The notes below the pieces were generated by a model. That model made no database searches. It was not told the origin of the DNA and saw nothing but the letters and a program-made list of their open reading frames with translations. From assembly GCA_016169945.1 (NCBI GenBank), contig JADLSH010000036.1, positions 558,001 through 622,000 on the forward strand: 64,000 nt of DNA, in the 5' to 3' direction. Shown here piece after piece: positions 12,440 to 23,433 of the stretch. Each line of letters starts with the position of its first letter. Within the stretch, counting starts at the first letter, position 1. A program made the position numbers and the translations under genes. This DNA is from Trachythela sp. YZ-2020. Its lineage: Eukaryota; Cnidaria; Anthozoa; Malacalcyonacea; Clavulariidae.

Positions 12440-13638
12440 GTGATGTGCAAAACGTTTTCAAAATTTTTATAGACCCTTTAATTGGTATAAAATATGCCAT
12501 ATTGCTTCATTGACCTCATTTTTAGCCATTTTATACTTACTAAAACAACCCACCAAATCAAACCAGACTAAACAAAAAAACCCAGGGAAATTGGGCACGT
12601 AAGCATAGGCTGTGAAAAAAAAGATTATATTATAAGTAGTATCTAACGAGCAATTTGATTGGCTAATGCGCGTGCTTTATGACGCAATAAAGCACAGCCA
12701 CCGTTTTCATTTTTCTCACTTCGTCCCCGCTTGTTAAATTTTCCTCGGAATTGTCAATACAATATGAACAAAATTATAATAGTTTTAAATCCAAAGTCTG
12801 TCAAAAAGCAAGAAAAAATAGACCTAAGCGAGATGGAAAAAAGCCAGCCAACAAATAACAACGGAACATAAACGGCGAATAAAGATTCGTAGCTGTTTCT
12901 GAGTTTGAAATATACTTTTTTGCTTGAAAGTTGGCATTCAACTGCGACAAGAAACGCGAAAATCTGTACTATTTTGACGTTTAAAGTTACAAAAACTGTT
13001 TTTAAACACAAACCAAACCAAATTTATCTACAGTTCTAGGTGCAAAAAATTAAAATTAACCATTTTGGCATTGATTTAGATATAAACAATATGTGTACAG
13101 TTTTTAAGCTGTCAAGATGCAACGACAAAAACCTACACAAATACGACATGTTTATGCATTTCTTGACAGTTTGTCTGAGAAAATTTTTAACCACCAACCA
13201 CTGAACTAGCAAAAAAAACACAAAAAATATTCAAACAGTACCTTCAAACAAAAACTGCCTGATATATTTGGTTCAAGATGAAAAATCAACTTGACAGCCA
13301 ATGTCATCAAAGCAGCTTGACAAAAACGGAAAAACCCTTCGCTTTTATACGAATCCAGGACAACAGTGAAGCAGAACAACGAAAAACCAATCTGTCTATC
13401 ATTGTGCACTATATTTAAAAAAAATTCAACAGTTTTTGTGCCTTTTTAGTCCCTAATTTTTGTTGAGTTGCAAGTTTTTCGCTCCTTCGCTGGCCAGAAT
13501 TCAAGCTTGTAGTTGTTGCCAAGCAATGAAAACATTAAAAGCTTGCGAGTGACGTCAGTGATTACATGTTAGGAGAATATCAATATTGATCTTTGAACAA
13601 AATTGTTTACTGTGCTTATATACCACTTATAATATAAA
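12440..13638. other. Large intron sequence without a supportable gene
   Basis: The intron between the exons ending 12439 and starting 15966 is 3.5 kb and collects other elements. In 12440-13638 three minus-strand ORFs (12754-13011, 13036-13221, 13206-13409) are rich in Phe/Leu/Cys and show no motif. They look like one diverged repeat rather than genes. Confidence 0.45.
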
Positions 13639-13828
13639 AGAATTAAAAAACTCGTCTTGTGCCGTTATGGTGTAATAATGCACTCGGGGGAATGTTGGGA
13701 GAATACTCGAGAAGCGTGTAAAACACTCGGCTACGCCTCGTGTTTTACAAGCTTCTCTCGTATTCTCCCAACATTCACCCCTCGTGCATTATTACACCAT
13801 AACGGCACGCGACTCGTTTTTTAATTCT
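13639..13828. mobile_element. 190-bp foldback palindrome
   Basis: Arms of about 85 bp face each other. AGAATTAAAAAACTCGTC at the left matches GACTCGTTTTTTAATTCT at the right, and GCCGTTATGGTGTAATAATG matches inverted near 13785-13807. The centre is GGCTACGCC. It is a typical foldback MITE, inserted in the transposase intron. Confidence 0.75.
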
Positions 13829-14079
13829 TAATTAATCAGCTATCTAGAATTCTGAATGTTTTAAGTTTAGGAAACCCTTTCCAAGTTCAGCCAATAGAAA
13901 TTAACAGATATCCTTACAGTTTATAAGTTTATATATCTGATACAACACGGACACAAATGTTATATATTATGCATCTAAATAATCATATTTACCAGGTATT
14001 TTAGCAATGTGTTCTAATATATATGCTCTAATGTATATTCAGCAATATATATCTATATACATGTATATATGTGTAGTGT

Positions 14080-14566
14080 GGTGATATTGTTCACTCTGTA
14101 ATATGATAGGATGAAATGTTCTTGAGCAGCGCCGGACCTACGGGGGGGGGGGGGTTGGGGGGTGTCACCCCCCCCAGAAATTCTATTTGGAGTTTCAGTC
14201 GGCAGAAGTGCTATTTTAGTCGGCAGACAAAAATATTTTTGATGACTAATAGCAATGTAGTCGGTACAAGTTCGTTAGTCAGTCGGTTGAAAGGACCTTA
14301 CACCCCCCCCTGATAAATTTTCTGAGGACGGCGCTGTTCTTGAGTGAGTTATTCCAAACTGAGCTAGCATTTATCGAAGGTCGCGGGTTCGAAACCCAGC
14401 TGCGGCAGGCATCATTTTCAGCTTGCGCGGTTTAGACTAACTCACTAAAGAAAATTTCATCCTATTATATATATTCTGTTATTCCAAACCATGCAAGCAG
14501 AAAATTGGACTAACTAACTCGAGTACATTTCATCCTATCATATTACCAAGTGAACAACATCACAGC
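14080..14566. mobile_element. TIR element with tRNA-like segment, host to a nested hAT MITE
   Basis: GTTCACTCTGTAATATGATAGGATGAAATGT-like sequence at about 14089-14118 is repeated inverted at 14526-14556 with few mismatches, giving long inverted ends. Inside, at 14372-14412, GGTCGCGGGTTCGAAACCCAG looks like the T-arm/B-box of a tRNA-derived SINE. No complete tRNA fold or A box is convincing. A 210-bp element (14127-14336) is inserted within it. Confidence 0.55.
14127..14336. mobile_element. Non-autonomous hAT element (210 bp) with perfect 8-bp TSD
   Basis: The ends are CAGCGCCGGACC and GGACGGCGCTG, near-perfect inverted repeats. Both flanks read TTCTTGAG (14119-14126 and 14337-14344), an exact 8-bp duplication, which is the hAT signature. 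The inside is G/C homopolymer-rich and non-coding. The exact duplication argues for a fairly recent insertion. Confidence 0.85.
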
Positions 14567-14644
14567 ATATATATATTTATATATATAGTTAAATCCAAAA
14601 AATCCATATATATATATATCAGGGTTAAGGGTTCTGGTGGCTCT

Positions 14645-15005
14645 TCAGGATGTACTGAAGTATCCTGACGGAAAAATTGCATTCTGTCGTTTTAAGCGAA
14701 ATTGACGGGTATAGTCATCTGCGTCATCAGATACCCACACTTCTGTATCGGCACCGCTCCCTTCCTCACTTACAGAGCACTTGGTCTCTGAAACTCTGCG
14801 CCTCCTTTTCCTTTTCCTTTTCCCATCCTTTTTTTCCCTTTTCTCTTTATTTAGAGAAAGTTTGGACAATTGTCTTTCTAACTTTCTCTTTGCTCTTGGA
14901 GCAACAGCAGTCGTGCCACAGCATTTGGATTTGTCTTTTATGACATTTTGGTGGTCATCATTAAGGACCTTTTGCTGTGCTAGTTCAAATAAATTACCCC
15001 TATTA
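14645..15005 (-). CDS. Lys/Arg-rich nuclear-type exon of unknown gene
   Basis: On the minus strand an open frame runs from an acceptor-like AATTTAATAG at about 15005 to a stop at 14645. It encodes FELAQQKVLNDDHQN, then a heptad-like basic stretch (LERQLSKLSLNKEKREKK), then KRKRKRRRRV, an acidic/Ser segment, and QNAIFPSGYF. The composition suggests a nuclear protein end. It lies antisense within the 3.5-kb transposase intron. No upstream exon was found. It may be a passenger gene end or a further gene of the element. Confidence 0.4.
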
Positions 15006-15278
15006 AATTACCCCTATCTGTTTTGCTCAATCCAAACAAAGCAGATCTGTTTTGTACTGTTTTAGTGAGTTTTACCTCGTGTTTTATACTCATGAATATT
15101 TACGTTTGTATATCGTGAGATGGGTGTATTGTGTATCTAAATTTCGATGCTAATATGCATGAAGCTACATACCTTGACTTTGTTCAGGTTTATGGTCCAT
15201 ATCACAAAAGATAGCTATCAAAAAATCCAAAATTCTTGCACCGTAGCTTTACCGAAATTTACAGAATGATTGAACTTA

Positions 15279-15741
15279 CCCACTTGAGGCACAGGCAGCC
15301 CAATCTTACCCTGTAGTTCTATCTCTATTAAAAACCTGTAAAAATACACAACACTTTGATCAATTTCTATTTACAAAATATATAGAATAACAACTGTTTG
15401 AAATTACATGTGTTCTCTGGAAGATTTAAGCGAGAGCCTGCCAAGGTGGGGTTAACAACAAGAAATAATACTTATTATAAAATACAACAATTATTTATTA
15501 TATTTAAGTATTATTTCTTGTTGTTAACCCCACCTTGGCTGACTCTTGCTGAAATCTTCCAGAGAACACATGTAAGTTGAAACAGTTATTATTCTATATA
15601 TTTTGTAAGTAGAAATTGCTCAAAATGTTACATATTTTTATGGGTTTTTAATATACTATTATATAACAGGGTAAGATTGGGTAAGGTACAGGGTAAGATT
15701 TGGCTCAGGGTAAGATTGGGCTGCCTGTGCTTGAGCCCACG
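15279..15741. mobile_element. 460-bp foldback element
   Basis: The sequence is symmetric about 15495. CCCACTTGAGGCACAGGC and CAGGGTAAGATTGGG words at the ends, the ATAGAATAAxAAC blocks, ACATGTGTTCTCTGGAAG, and GGTGGGGTTAACAACAAG in the centre all recur inverted. Arms exceed 200 bp with small indels. It is non-coding and intronic to the transposase gene. Confidence 0.75.
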
Positions 15742-16474
15742 TGCAATTAAAAGATTGCACTGTTTCCTAATAGCATGTCCAAAATGAACCAATAACGTAA
15801 GGGCTATTGCCCATTGCTATTTGCAAGATAAGTACATTAATTAGAAAGGTAGGCAAGTAGTAACAAGCTTAGAAACTAAGATCTCCCACCCTGGCTTCAA
15901 TGACATATGTATAATTATGAATTTGCAAAATAAATTTGTATCTTGAATTCTGTCAAAATATATAGATATCTTGACAAAAAGTTTGGTAAACGAGGCTCTG
16001 GAATGGGAAAACAAAGAGAATATCAACAAAGCCCCAAAGGATAGGACAAGTAAGCACCTAACAGACCTTTTGAAGTCAATCCGGGAATGTGGCATTTCAT
16101 TTGATGTATGGGAAAAAAGGAATGCGGATGGAAAAGGAAGTGGGATACATGACTTCACAAGTTTAATGGGGTCAGACAAGAAACGGTTATTGAAGTATCT
16201 TCCAGATAAATTAAACGCGATAATCAAGCCAAAACAAGAGTGCCTCTATCACAAAAATCTGGAAGGTAATATATTACACTATTCTAATTTACGTGTACGG
16301 AAAATATGCATACAATACATAACCGACTTAAAACCACAGCTAATTTATACATTCAGGACTTTGGTCAGATTTATGAGATGATGAATGAGTCCAATCCATC
16401 ACCTGAGAGAATTAATGAATTCTTTGAATTGGTAAGTGCCTGCAATATGCATTAATTATGTAATGTTCCATTTA

Positions 16475-16606
16475 ACCCATTAAGCCGCAATGCAGCCCAA
16501 CAGCTTTTTTTACCTTTACTCTGTCTAAGGCCAGACGATTTTACCCTAGATGGCCAGACGACTTTACTCATCTAGGGGAGAGCCTTGTGTGTTTAATGGG
16601 TTAACA
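16475..16606. mobile_element. Small MITE with TTAACCCATTAA ends
   Basis: Both ends carry the 12-mer TTAACCCATTAA, inverted. The inside has GGCCAGACGA repeated twice and CATCTAGGGG. It lies in the transposase intron 16432-16677. Confidence 0.5.
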
Positions 16607-17745
16607 AATCAATTATATAAAGTTACCTACAGGCAGGAATGGGTTCATAAGTATTGTTTTTTTTATCTCTTTACTAGGCTAAAGCATGGATAACACTATT
16701 TGTTTCTTTGGGAGCTGACGTAAATGGGTTTGGCAAACAACAAGTTACACCATACATGCACTGCTTGGTATACCATGTGCCAAACTTCATGCAGAGACAC
16801 AGTGGTATAAAAAAGTTCACAGGGCAAGGTACATAATAATTGCATATACATAGTGGTTAGTTTTCAAGCACATTTCACAAAAGAAATCACAAATGTGTTT
16901 TCTTTTATAAATGCACACTAATAGGGGTGGAGAAAAACAACGATGACGTCCGAAAATTCCACCTCACAAAGTCAAACAAATGGGATGCTCCAAAAGACAT
17001 CTTGCTTGTCAATAAGAGACTGCAAGTAACATGTAAACAAGAGCGAGAACGAAGAGGCTATATCAAGAGAAATGGTGAATATTGGTTGACTGAAATTAAA
17101 GAAACCAGAAGTAAAAGAAGAAAGTTGTTTAATGCCCCTAATCCCGAAATGCAAGCAGCCAATTCAGAAAGTATTTTAGCTATTGAAACTCTTACAATTT
17201 CTGGAATTAAAGATAAGCTAAAGGAATTAGGAGTGCAAACACGTGCAAGAAAATTAGAAAAATTACAAGATATTTTGAAGAAAGCACTTGAAGATCAATC
17301 CCGACATTAAATCACATGTATATATATATATTTGAATTAGAGAATATGTACAGTATTTAAAGCACCTAGCAATGTTAGACCAGTAGGGGAGTTTTGGGCA
17401 TATGAGGGGCATTTGATTTTTTATGCAATTTTGCAAACAAATTCCCCACTATGAGGCTGTAACTGTTTGTAAAATGTATCTAAATACATCAATAGATCCC
17501 CATAACTGAAGCTGAAATAATAGGCTTCTGTATTTTATGAAATCTGTATTAAAATTGTTTTAAGAACCAAATGGCCCTACCACTGGGCAAATATTTTAAT
17601 CAAAATCGCAAGTGTGGAGCTGGCAGAAATAATCAAATGTCCCACATACATCCAATGCCTCCCTCTTGGGCTATAGCATTGATAGGTGGATATAGGAGAA
17701 ACAAAACTACAGTGTAAATATGTACAGTATTACAGATCTAAACGA

Positions 17746-18665
17746 CTAAAGATTGTTTTGATTACATGGCAATCGAGCAAACGAGATATTTAATTTTTCA
17801 ATGGGAAATCGTGGTGCTTCTACAAGATTCTCTCCATTAATATGTTTTTTTGGTGACCAAGCAATCACGGCCTTAACCTTAATGGGGAAATCTATTTTTT
17901 TACTTTCCCCATGTTGGTTTAAGTAATACCACCAGTCAGTGGGAAGCATTGGAAGGCGACCAAAGTCGTGTTGGCTGTACAAAATATATCCTCTGTGTTC
18001 TGAGGGGGTTCCCTTTCCTTCAGTAATGTAGCGCCAACAATCGTGCTCCATCTCAACAGACCCATTTGCTAGTGATGTAGATTTCAACATACACAAAATG
18101 CCACAGTATAGTGCTCTCGCACAGTGCTCCAATCTACCAGTAGAAGGTTTTGGTGGACTCTCATAACCTCTAGAGAGTAGAAAAGTAGTAATGAAATTGA
18201 AAACTATATGTAAGGCATACATAATCAAATTTATATTAATTATATTGTATATATTATTTTTATGCAATAAGTATATTAAAATACAGTACCTTAGTAAATT
18301 AGTCGGTAAATTAGCCGAAGGTTCCCAAGTACAGGACTGTAGGGGCCATCCAGCCCATTTAATAAGATATAAAAAGTCCTACAATAGCAACAAATTAACA
18401 GGTAAATCGTTTGCATGAAGTAGAAATATGTGAATAACTATAAATGAGTAATTATAAATCAGCTGGCAGTTTCAAATTTCAGCCAGATCGACAGTTTGAC
18501 ATTAATACTTACGCGTTTTTCTTTCTTTCTGCCAATTATCCTTTCCACTTCATACATCTTTCCCTTTTTTCTTCGTGGGACAGATTCATTATACAAAACA
18601 ACAGAGCTAAAGTTGTTTAATTGCACGTAGTCTATCCCTCGTGTAGCCGAACGCTTCGACGCCAT
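17746..18665 (-). CDS. Chromodomain protein, 3 exons, partner gene of the transposon
   Basis: Read on the minus strand, exon 1 (18665-18513) starts MASKRSATRGIDY and ends ...GRKKEKR at a consensus GTAAGTATT donor. Exon 2 (18378-18290) reads DFLYLIKWAGWPLQSCTWEP. Exon 3 (18169-17746) starts GYESPPKPSTG and ends at a stop. Exons 1 and 2 together make a full chromodomain: YEVERI strand, basic loop, YLIKWAGWP, TWEP, with aromatic cage positions Tyr, Trp and Trp present. Chromodomains bind methylated lysine on histone tails. The 141-residue C-terminal part is unrecognised; it has paired WW, several Cys/His and KVKAVIAWSPKKH. Total about 222 aa, with no disruption. The ATG lies 45 bp inside the right TIR, and the stop is 436 bp past the transposase stop, so both genes fill the element end to end. 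Confidence 0.72.
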
Positions 18666-18730
18666 TTTGAATTTTATGCATCGACCGCTGACGACACAGA
18701 GCGGCTCAATGTCGCGAATTTCTGGCCATG

Positions 18731-20639
18731 TCACTTTCAAGAAAAAGCCAAAAGCGTTCTTCTTAGAATGTCCTAACTGAATATTATTATACCGTAACTT
18801 TAAAATATATGATTGGTTTTTGCGATATACTGTACACATTTAGAAAATGCATATCTTTCTATATATACTCCATGAGAAACTCTAGTTACTTAAATTCTTC
18901 TGATATTTCATTTTATATATAATTAATATACCAAATATTAAATAACTATTTGTAAATATCCTAAAATGTTTGACTAATACATGTATTGTTACTAGGGGCC
19001 TTAAAATAAAAGCCTGAAATGGTCTCTAAAAGGCTCCTAGCCTTAATTAGTATACATTTTGTTATTAAATATGTTAATTGAATTGTTTTGGGCAAATACA
19101 TTACAATGGCAGTACTGTAATATCCATAAATTAAGTAGCGATTTAAATCTGGATAAGGCTGAAGAAATGTTCCATGTTCTTTTTGTTCTGTTGATGAAAG
19201 ATGTCAGATATGTGATCGTTTTGCATTTTTTATTACGGAACAGGCTTCCCACAACACAAGAAAATTTTTGTTTATTTTATCACTTCCGACCATAAGTTCT
19301 GATACCAGACAGTTTTTCATCACAAAGGAAAGTTCCATAATGATTTAATATGCCAAGAACCCTGCCAGTGATACACATATAGTCTCCACTGTGATTTTTT
19401 TTCAGCATTATTGGCACTCATATCCCCTCATATTTTTGCGAATAAAACTGAAAATTTCTCCACGCAACATCCCTTTGAAGCCTGTCAAGCGATAGCCATA
19501 TATTTTGTCAATTTAAACAAGTTTTGGAACGAAACCTCGGTAAAATTTTTACTTTCATTTTCCACATCAAAAACACTGAAACAATAATTCTGAAACGCCA
19601 TATCTACTTGGCAGAACTTTTTGTCAGGAATGTTACTGAAACGTCATGTAGAAATCAAGGTGGAACCACGAAATACACTATATATAGTGCATATCACACC
19701 AAGTACCCTGAAAAAAGTGGTGGCGATCGATTCCAAAAGATCTTGATCTGTTGAATTTTCGAAGAAGAAATATTAATACGGAAACTGCAGGTTTTTGGAA
19801 GTGAAAACAAGTGGATTTGACTTTGTATTTTAAATCCTAATTATTTATCTTGTTTTAAAGTATAGTGCCCGAACCAGGGCAACGAAAATCCTTTTCTAAA
19901 CGACTTTTCGTGTCATGGAATACTGCCTATTGTTAGTTTATGTGTGATGCGCACGCGTAAGCTTCAACATAACTGAGAAATATCTATTAACAACTTTATG
20001 ACATAGTGGAATTCGTGCCCAAGTTCACTAATGATAGCGAAATGGAAAGCAGTACGCTATGACAAAGTCGGTGCTTCCTGCCGCAGATTTCTGCGCTACT
20101 GCTCAAGGCTTATGAGATTTTTCAAATTGGAATAGAATGTGTGTCTGCATGCTTTCTTTTTTATAGCACTAAGTATAGGTACTTTTTTAACTCAACCGAA
20201 AAAGTAGTGTCCTAATTGAACAATTTGAGACGTCGTTTTTCGACAAAACCGCCATTGTTTTGGGGGGTTTTGACCTCGTTAACACACACCAACCCCATTA
20301 ACACACCTCTCCCCCAAAAAAACACGTACATAGATAGACAAATATGCGCCTCTGGATCAAGGCGAAACCGGTGTCAAATTTACAGACGTTGATAAATCAT
20401 AAATTTGTTTTGAATAATCGTAATGGATTATTAGTAAGTTGGAAACGACACTTAAATTGTCCAATCAGGAAGTAATATTGTTTCACTAAAGAAAAACGAT
20501 TGTGTCGTTTAGGTCCACTATAAACTATAAACATGTGACAGAATAAGATACTATTTCGATTTGGACCAACTATAACATGGTTGGCATGCACTATACACAA
20601 TTATTATATATACAGTTATAGAGAATGTTAATTTTTAAT
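18731..20639. other. LINE remnant then gene-free sequence
   Basis: The first 50 bases continue the LINE interrupted at 9079 (TFKKKPKAFFLECPN, then stop). From about 18790 to 20640 I see no gene. ORFs at 19059-19295, 19043-19252 and 20397-20600 lack motifs and overlap on both strands. Confidence 0.5.
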
Positions 20640-20989
20640 AAACCTCGAACCAGCTGTTCTCCTTCAATAAACTTAACCATGGACACGAGGCTTGAACTTG
20701 TTTTCAATTTTAATTTTAAATAAACTGAGAATTTTCTGCGGTGTGTCTATTTTTGTCAGAATATAGAAACGTCCGTTTCGCCATTCATGCTATAACTAGT
20801 TGCATTTAAAATAACCGAAACTGCATGTTGTTCAAACATTTTTGGTATATTCGAACAAAAAATTGTTGTAACAAGTGAATAATTTTGTGGAATCGCCATG
20901 GATTTTCAATATTGCGCAGTCTTTATTGGGAAAGTAAATTTTTTAAGAAAAGGCTAAAGTAAAGGTTTTAAGTAAAGGTTTTAAATTAA

Positions 20990-21163
20990 GAAAGTTTTTA
21001 AGAAAAGGCTACGAAATGACCTCAGAAAGTAACTTATTAGGTTAATCTATTCTAATATTCTAATTAGTCATATTTTTAGTTATGTATATTATTTAGTTAA
21101 TTGTAGCGGAAGAGCTCTTTTTAGAGAGCTATAATAAAGTATCTATGTCTATGTCTATGTCTA
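20990..21163 (+). mobile_element. 3' end of a non-LTR element with (TATGTC)n tail
   Basis: The segment reads GCGGAAGAGCTCTTTTTAGAGAGC (a short hairpin), then TATAATAAAGTATC, then three TATGTC repeats. A 3' hairpin followed by a short tandem tail is typical of CR1/L2-like LINEs and their SINEs. No coding remnant is evident upstream. Confidence 0.55.
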
Positions 21164-21290
21164 AAGGTGAATAGGTGATGTTATACACGCGACATCTTTT
21201 AGCGACAACTCGCAATGAAACTATTTCAAAAACCAATCAAATTTCAATTGCAAGTTGTCGCTAAAAGTTGTCCCGTGCAACATCGCCTTA
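21164..21290. mobile_element. Foldback MITE, ~130 bp
   Basis: GGTGATGTTATACACGCGAC and TTTTAGCGACAACTCGCAAT recur inverted as TTGCAAGTTGTCGCTAAAAG and GTGCAACATCGCC. Arms are about 50 bp. Confidence 0.65.
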
Positions 21291-22911
21291 AAACAAGTTT
21301 AATTAATTGTTTGACCTAAATCTTACTTATGGTGCTTGAAGAACGAAAAACTATGCATTGTTACTCGTGTTTCGGCGGTGAAAGCTTTTGAATTTCATCA
21401 TTGAGGATATAGTGTACTGTCAAAATAATATTGGGTTAATCTATTCAAATTCGTCTAACACTTTCACCTGTTGACCCTTGCTTGAGTAGGCGTCAACGTT
21501 CAAATTTCAGTACAAATATAGTAAAGGCATCACGTCCACATCACGTCCATGTGCAGATGGCATCTTTATGTATAAAATACTTACTGCCTGTAAAAAATAA
21601 CACTATCTTTAAAAGAAACACAGTCAAATTAAGTTAGGATTAAATTTCTGATTGTATGGAAAATAGTGTAGAGCATATATGCATGTATGCTTCCAGAACC
21701 GTAACAACCGTAACAACTTTTGCTTATACAACATGTTCAGATCATCAGAATTCTGTAAAGTCTTGCATGAAATGGCGTTTCAGATTTCAACATTTTTCTG
21801 GGGGAGCATGCCCGCATATCCCCTAGTGCCCACGTGCTTTCGGCACTCGATACCTGCGCATTTCCGCTTGCGACATGGGGTCTCAGTAGACAATTTTGGT
21901 TTTGGCCGGCCCCTTTACCACGCCCTTTCGTCGGGCAAAACGTACCCACACCCCTAACGCTAAGACCCAAGTTACGCTTCTGTAGGTAGATGTCCATAAA
22001 TGATGCGGAAATGCCCTGAAAAAATTTAATGTGTTACATGTCCCCATAACTATTAGCATGCTCCATCCCCCCCCCCACTTTTTGAGATGGATTTTCGCCC
22101 TTGGAATCATTGGGTTATTAACGCGCATTACCGTGAATATAATAGTATTCAGTGGATACTGTAAACATAAAAACAAAAACTGGAAAATGAAAATTACATC
22201 ACGATGACAGCCCAATTAGATACGGAGCAATACGTCAAGGCGCCTGTACATATTGTACTGTAGGTTATGTTTTCAGTACAAAAAGTATTAGTTATGCTAT
22301 AATTACATATCTCTAACAACATTGACACAATGCATAAATTTTAAAATCCTAGTCCGGCTGGTAATTACAGCAAATATAGAATAAATGTTATTCCAAATAG
22401 ACATGCATTTTTTAAAACTGCATATATTTTTAATCTAAACTTGATTCAACTTCAGCAGTTTCAAGATATCAGATAAAATTAAGACAAATTTTAGAGATAC
22501 CGCTAATGTGCAGGTGCTGAACTAATATTTGAGTTTCACTTCAAATCATTTTCAAACTATACTGTTTGTTAATAAGGCCCACACACTGCTGGCACATTAG
22601 TTAGACCACGCAGCGCGATCTCTTCGTTTTCATTGCGAATTAGAGCAAGAAAGCTACGTGAAACTTTTCTATAATACAAATTTTTAATTCATCAACAAAG
22701 TAAGGAGCAAAATATTTTTCTGTGAACACAACAAAAACCAACCGTGTTCCTGAAATAGGTATCATCCTCATCGTTCGTGCAAGCATACACAATAAGTGTA
22801 TACATACAACGACAGGATACGATCGAACAGCTAAACATTTCTTCGATGCATGCATCCACAAAAATCTCATGGACTTTGAAAGTGTATAACGGGAAGATTA
22901 AAAGTGCAGAG

Positions 22912-23433
22912 ACCGTAAACCTCCGACTATAAGCCCTGGGCTTATATTCGTTCGTAAGCATTTTTTCATGGGCTTATACACGGGGGAGCTTATACTCGGG
23001 GGGGGGCTAGTACATGGACAACATATTGTGGGAAGCTGATCAGGCCAACAAAGAAAAGCACCAGAATGAACGTGGGTCCTCGGAGGAGGGATAGAACTTC
23101 CATGTTTATATTACCTTCACGGACCGAAGTTAAACAGAAGATTCGTCCGTGATGCCTTGAAAGATCATTAGCATGAACAAGCTTTTTGTAAACTTAATAA
23201 AAGACTAATAAATACTGGTATATCTTGTTCAGTTATAAGCCAAAGTCTTAGATGGGGGAGGGGCTTATATTTGGAATGTTCTGAGCGTTAATGAATATGA
23301 TGGGCTTATACACGGGGGTGCTTATATTCCGGGGGGCTTATATTTGGAATGGTTTGAGCGTTAGTGAATATAGTGGGCTTATATACACGGGGGTGCTTAT
23401 ATTCTGGTGGGCTTATAGTCGCAGGTTTACGGT
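22912..23433. mobile_element. 520-bp TIR element with GGGGGCTTATA repeats
   Basis: The ends ACCGTAAACCTCCGACTATAAGCCC and its near-exact inverse at 23409-23433 form a TIR. The inside consists largely of repeated GGGCTTATACACGGGGGTGCTTATATTC words, with the spacer GAATGTTCTGAGCGTTAATGAATAT duplicated. No target duplication is clear. ORFs here are repeat translations. Confidence 0.6.

Larger units (their letters stand above)
9849..17310 (+). pseudogene. Multi-exon RAG1/Transib-like DDE transposase with coiled coil and SAP-like tail
   Basis: Exons that I can place: 9849-10912, 11335-11476, 11643-11806, 12084-12163, 12267-12439, 15966-16265, 16357-16431, 16678-16828, 16925-17310; all joins use GT-AG. 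The predicted protein is near 800 aa. It has an N-terminal region, a coiled coil (10250-10445), a first acidic block ISGDGAKM, then [17 protein letters not shown] with zinc-type CIWC, DELHLMLRVT, HCLVYHVPNFM, and GQGVEKNND with the likely catalytic Glu. A SAP-like helix pair (IKDKLKELGVQTRARK) ends it. The last blocks align by eye with RAG1 (HxxxAHVP...EGNESGNK). Breaks: a -1 frame change at 10220-10226, TGA at 10724-10726, and a one-base phase mismatch between the exons ending 16265 and starting 16357. KDZ or CMC membership is the main alternative. Confidence 0.7.
9080..18730. mobile_element. 9.65-kb two-gene DNA transposon with RAG1-like transposase
   Basis: The 21 bp CATGGCCAGAAATTCGCGAC+A at 9080-9100 occur exactly, inverted, at 18710-18730. 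Between them lie a multi-exon DDE transposase gene (plus, 9849-17310) and a chromodomain gene (minus, 18665-17746), tail-to-tail. The pieces of one LINE lie on both flanks, so the block is an insertion. Flanking pentamers ACACT (9075-9079) and TCACT (18731-18735) match at 4 of 5 bases and may be a decayed target duplication. Beyond 21 bp the two ends share only scattered words (for example AACATGGCG and AAAATGGCG). Several smaller elements have inserted into its large introns. The superfamily is not settled; see the transposase entry. Confidence 0.78.
20640..22760. repeat. Dispersed, interrupted copy of the 1.2-kb repeat
   Basis: CCTCGAACCAGCTGTTCTCC and ACGAGGCTTGAA match the array near 3575-3660. 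GGCGGTGAAAGCTTTTGAATTTC matches near 3920, CACGTCCATGTGCAGATGG matches near 4075, and the ACTTTTCTATAATACAAATT block at 22660 matches near 3270 and 5630. The copy is broken by a LINE tail and a foldback element. Confidence 0.55.

Noticed and set aside
12754..13409. A minus-strand membrane protein suggested by Phe/Leu-rich ORFs
   Set aside because: Three short ORFs in different frames without conserved motif, splice logic or consistent start; AT-rich DNA gives such ORFs readily.
14372..14412. A tRNA gene
   Set aside because: Only a T-arm-like GGTTCGAAACC is present; no acceptor stem or A box can be paired. More likely a tRNA-derived SINE piece.
9075..18735. Firm target-site duplication for the 9.65-kb element
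   Set aside because: ACACT and TCACT match at only 4 of 5 bases, and the exact first base of the TIR is uncertain; reported as possible only.
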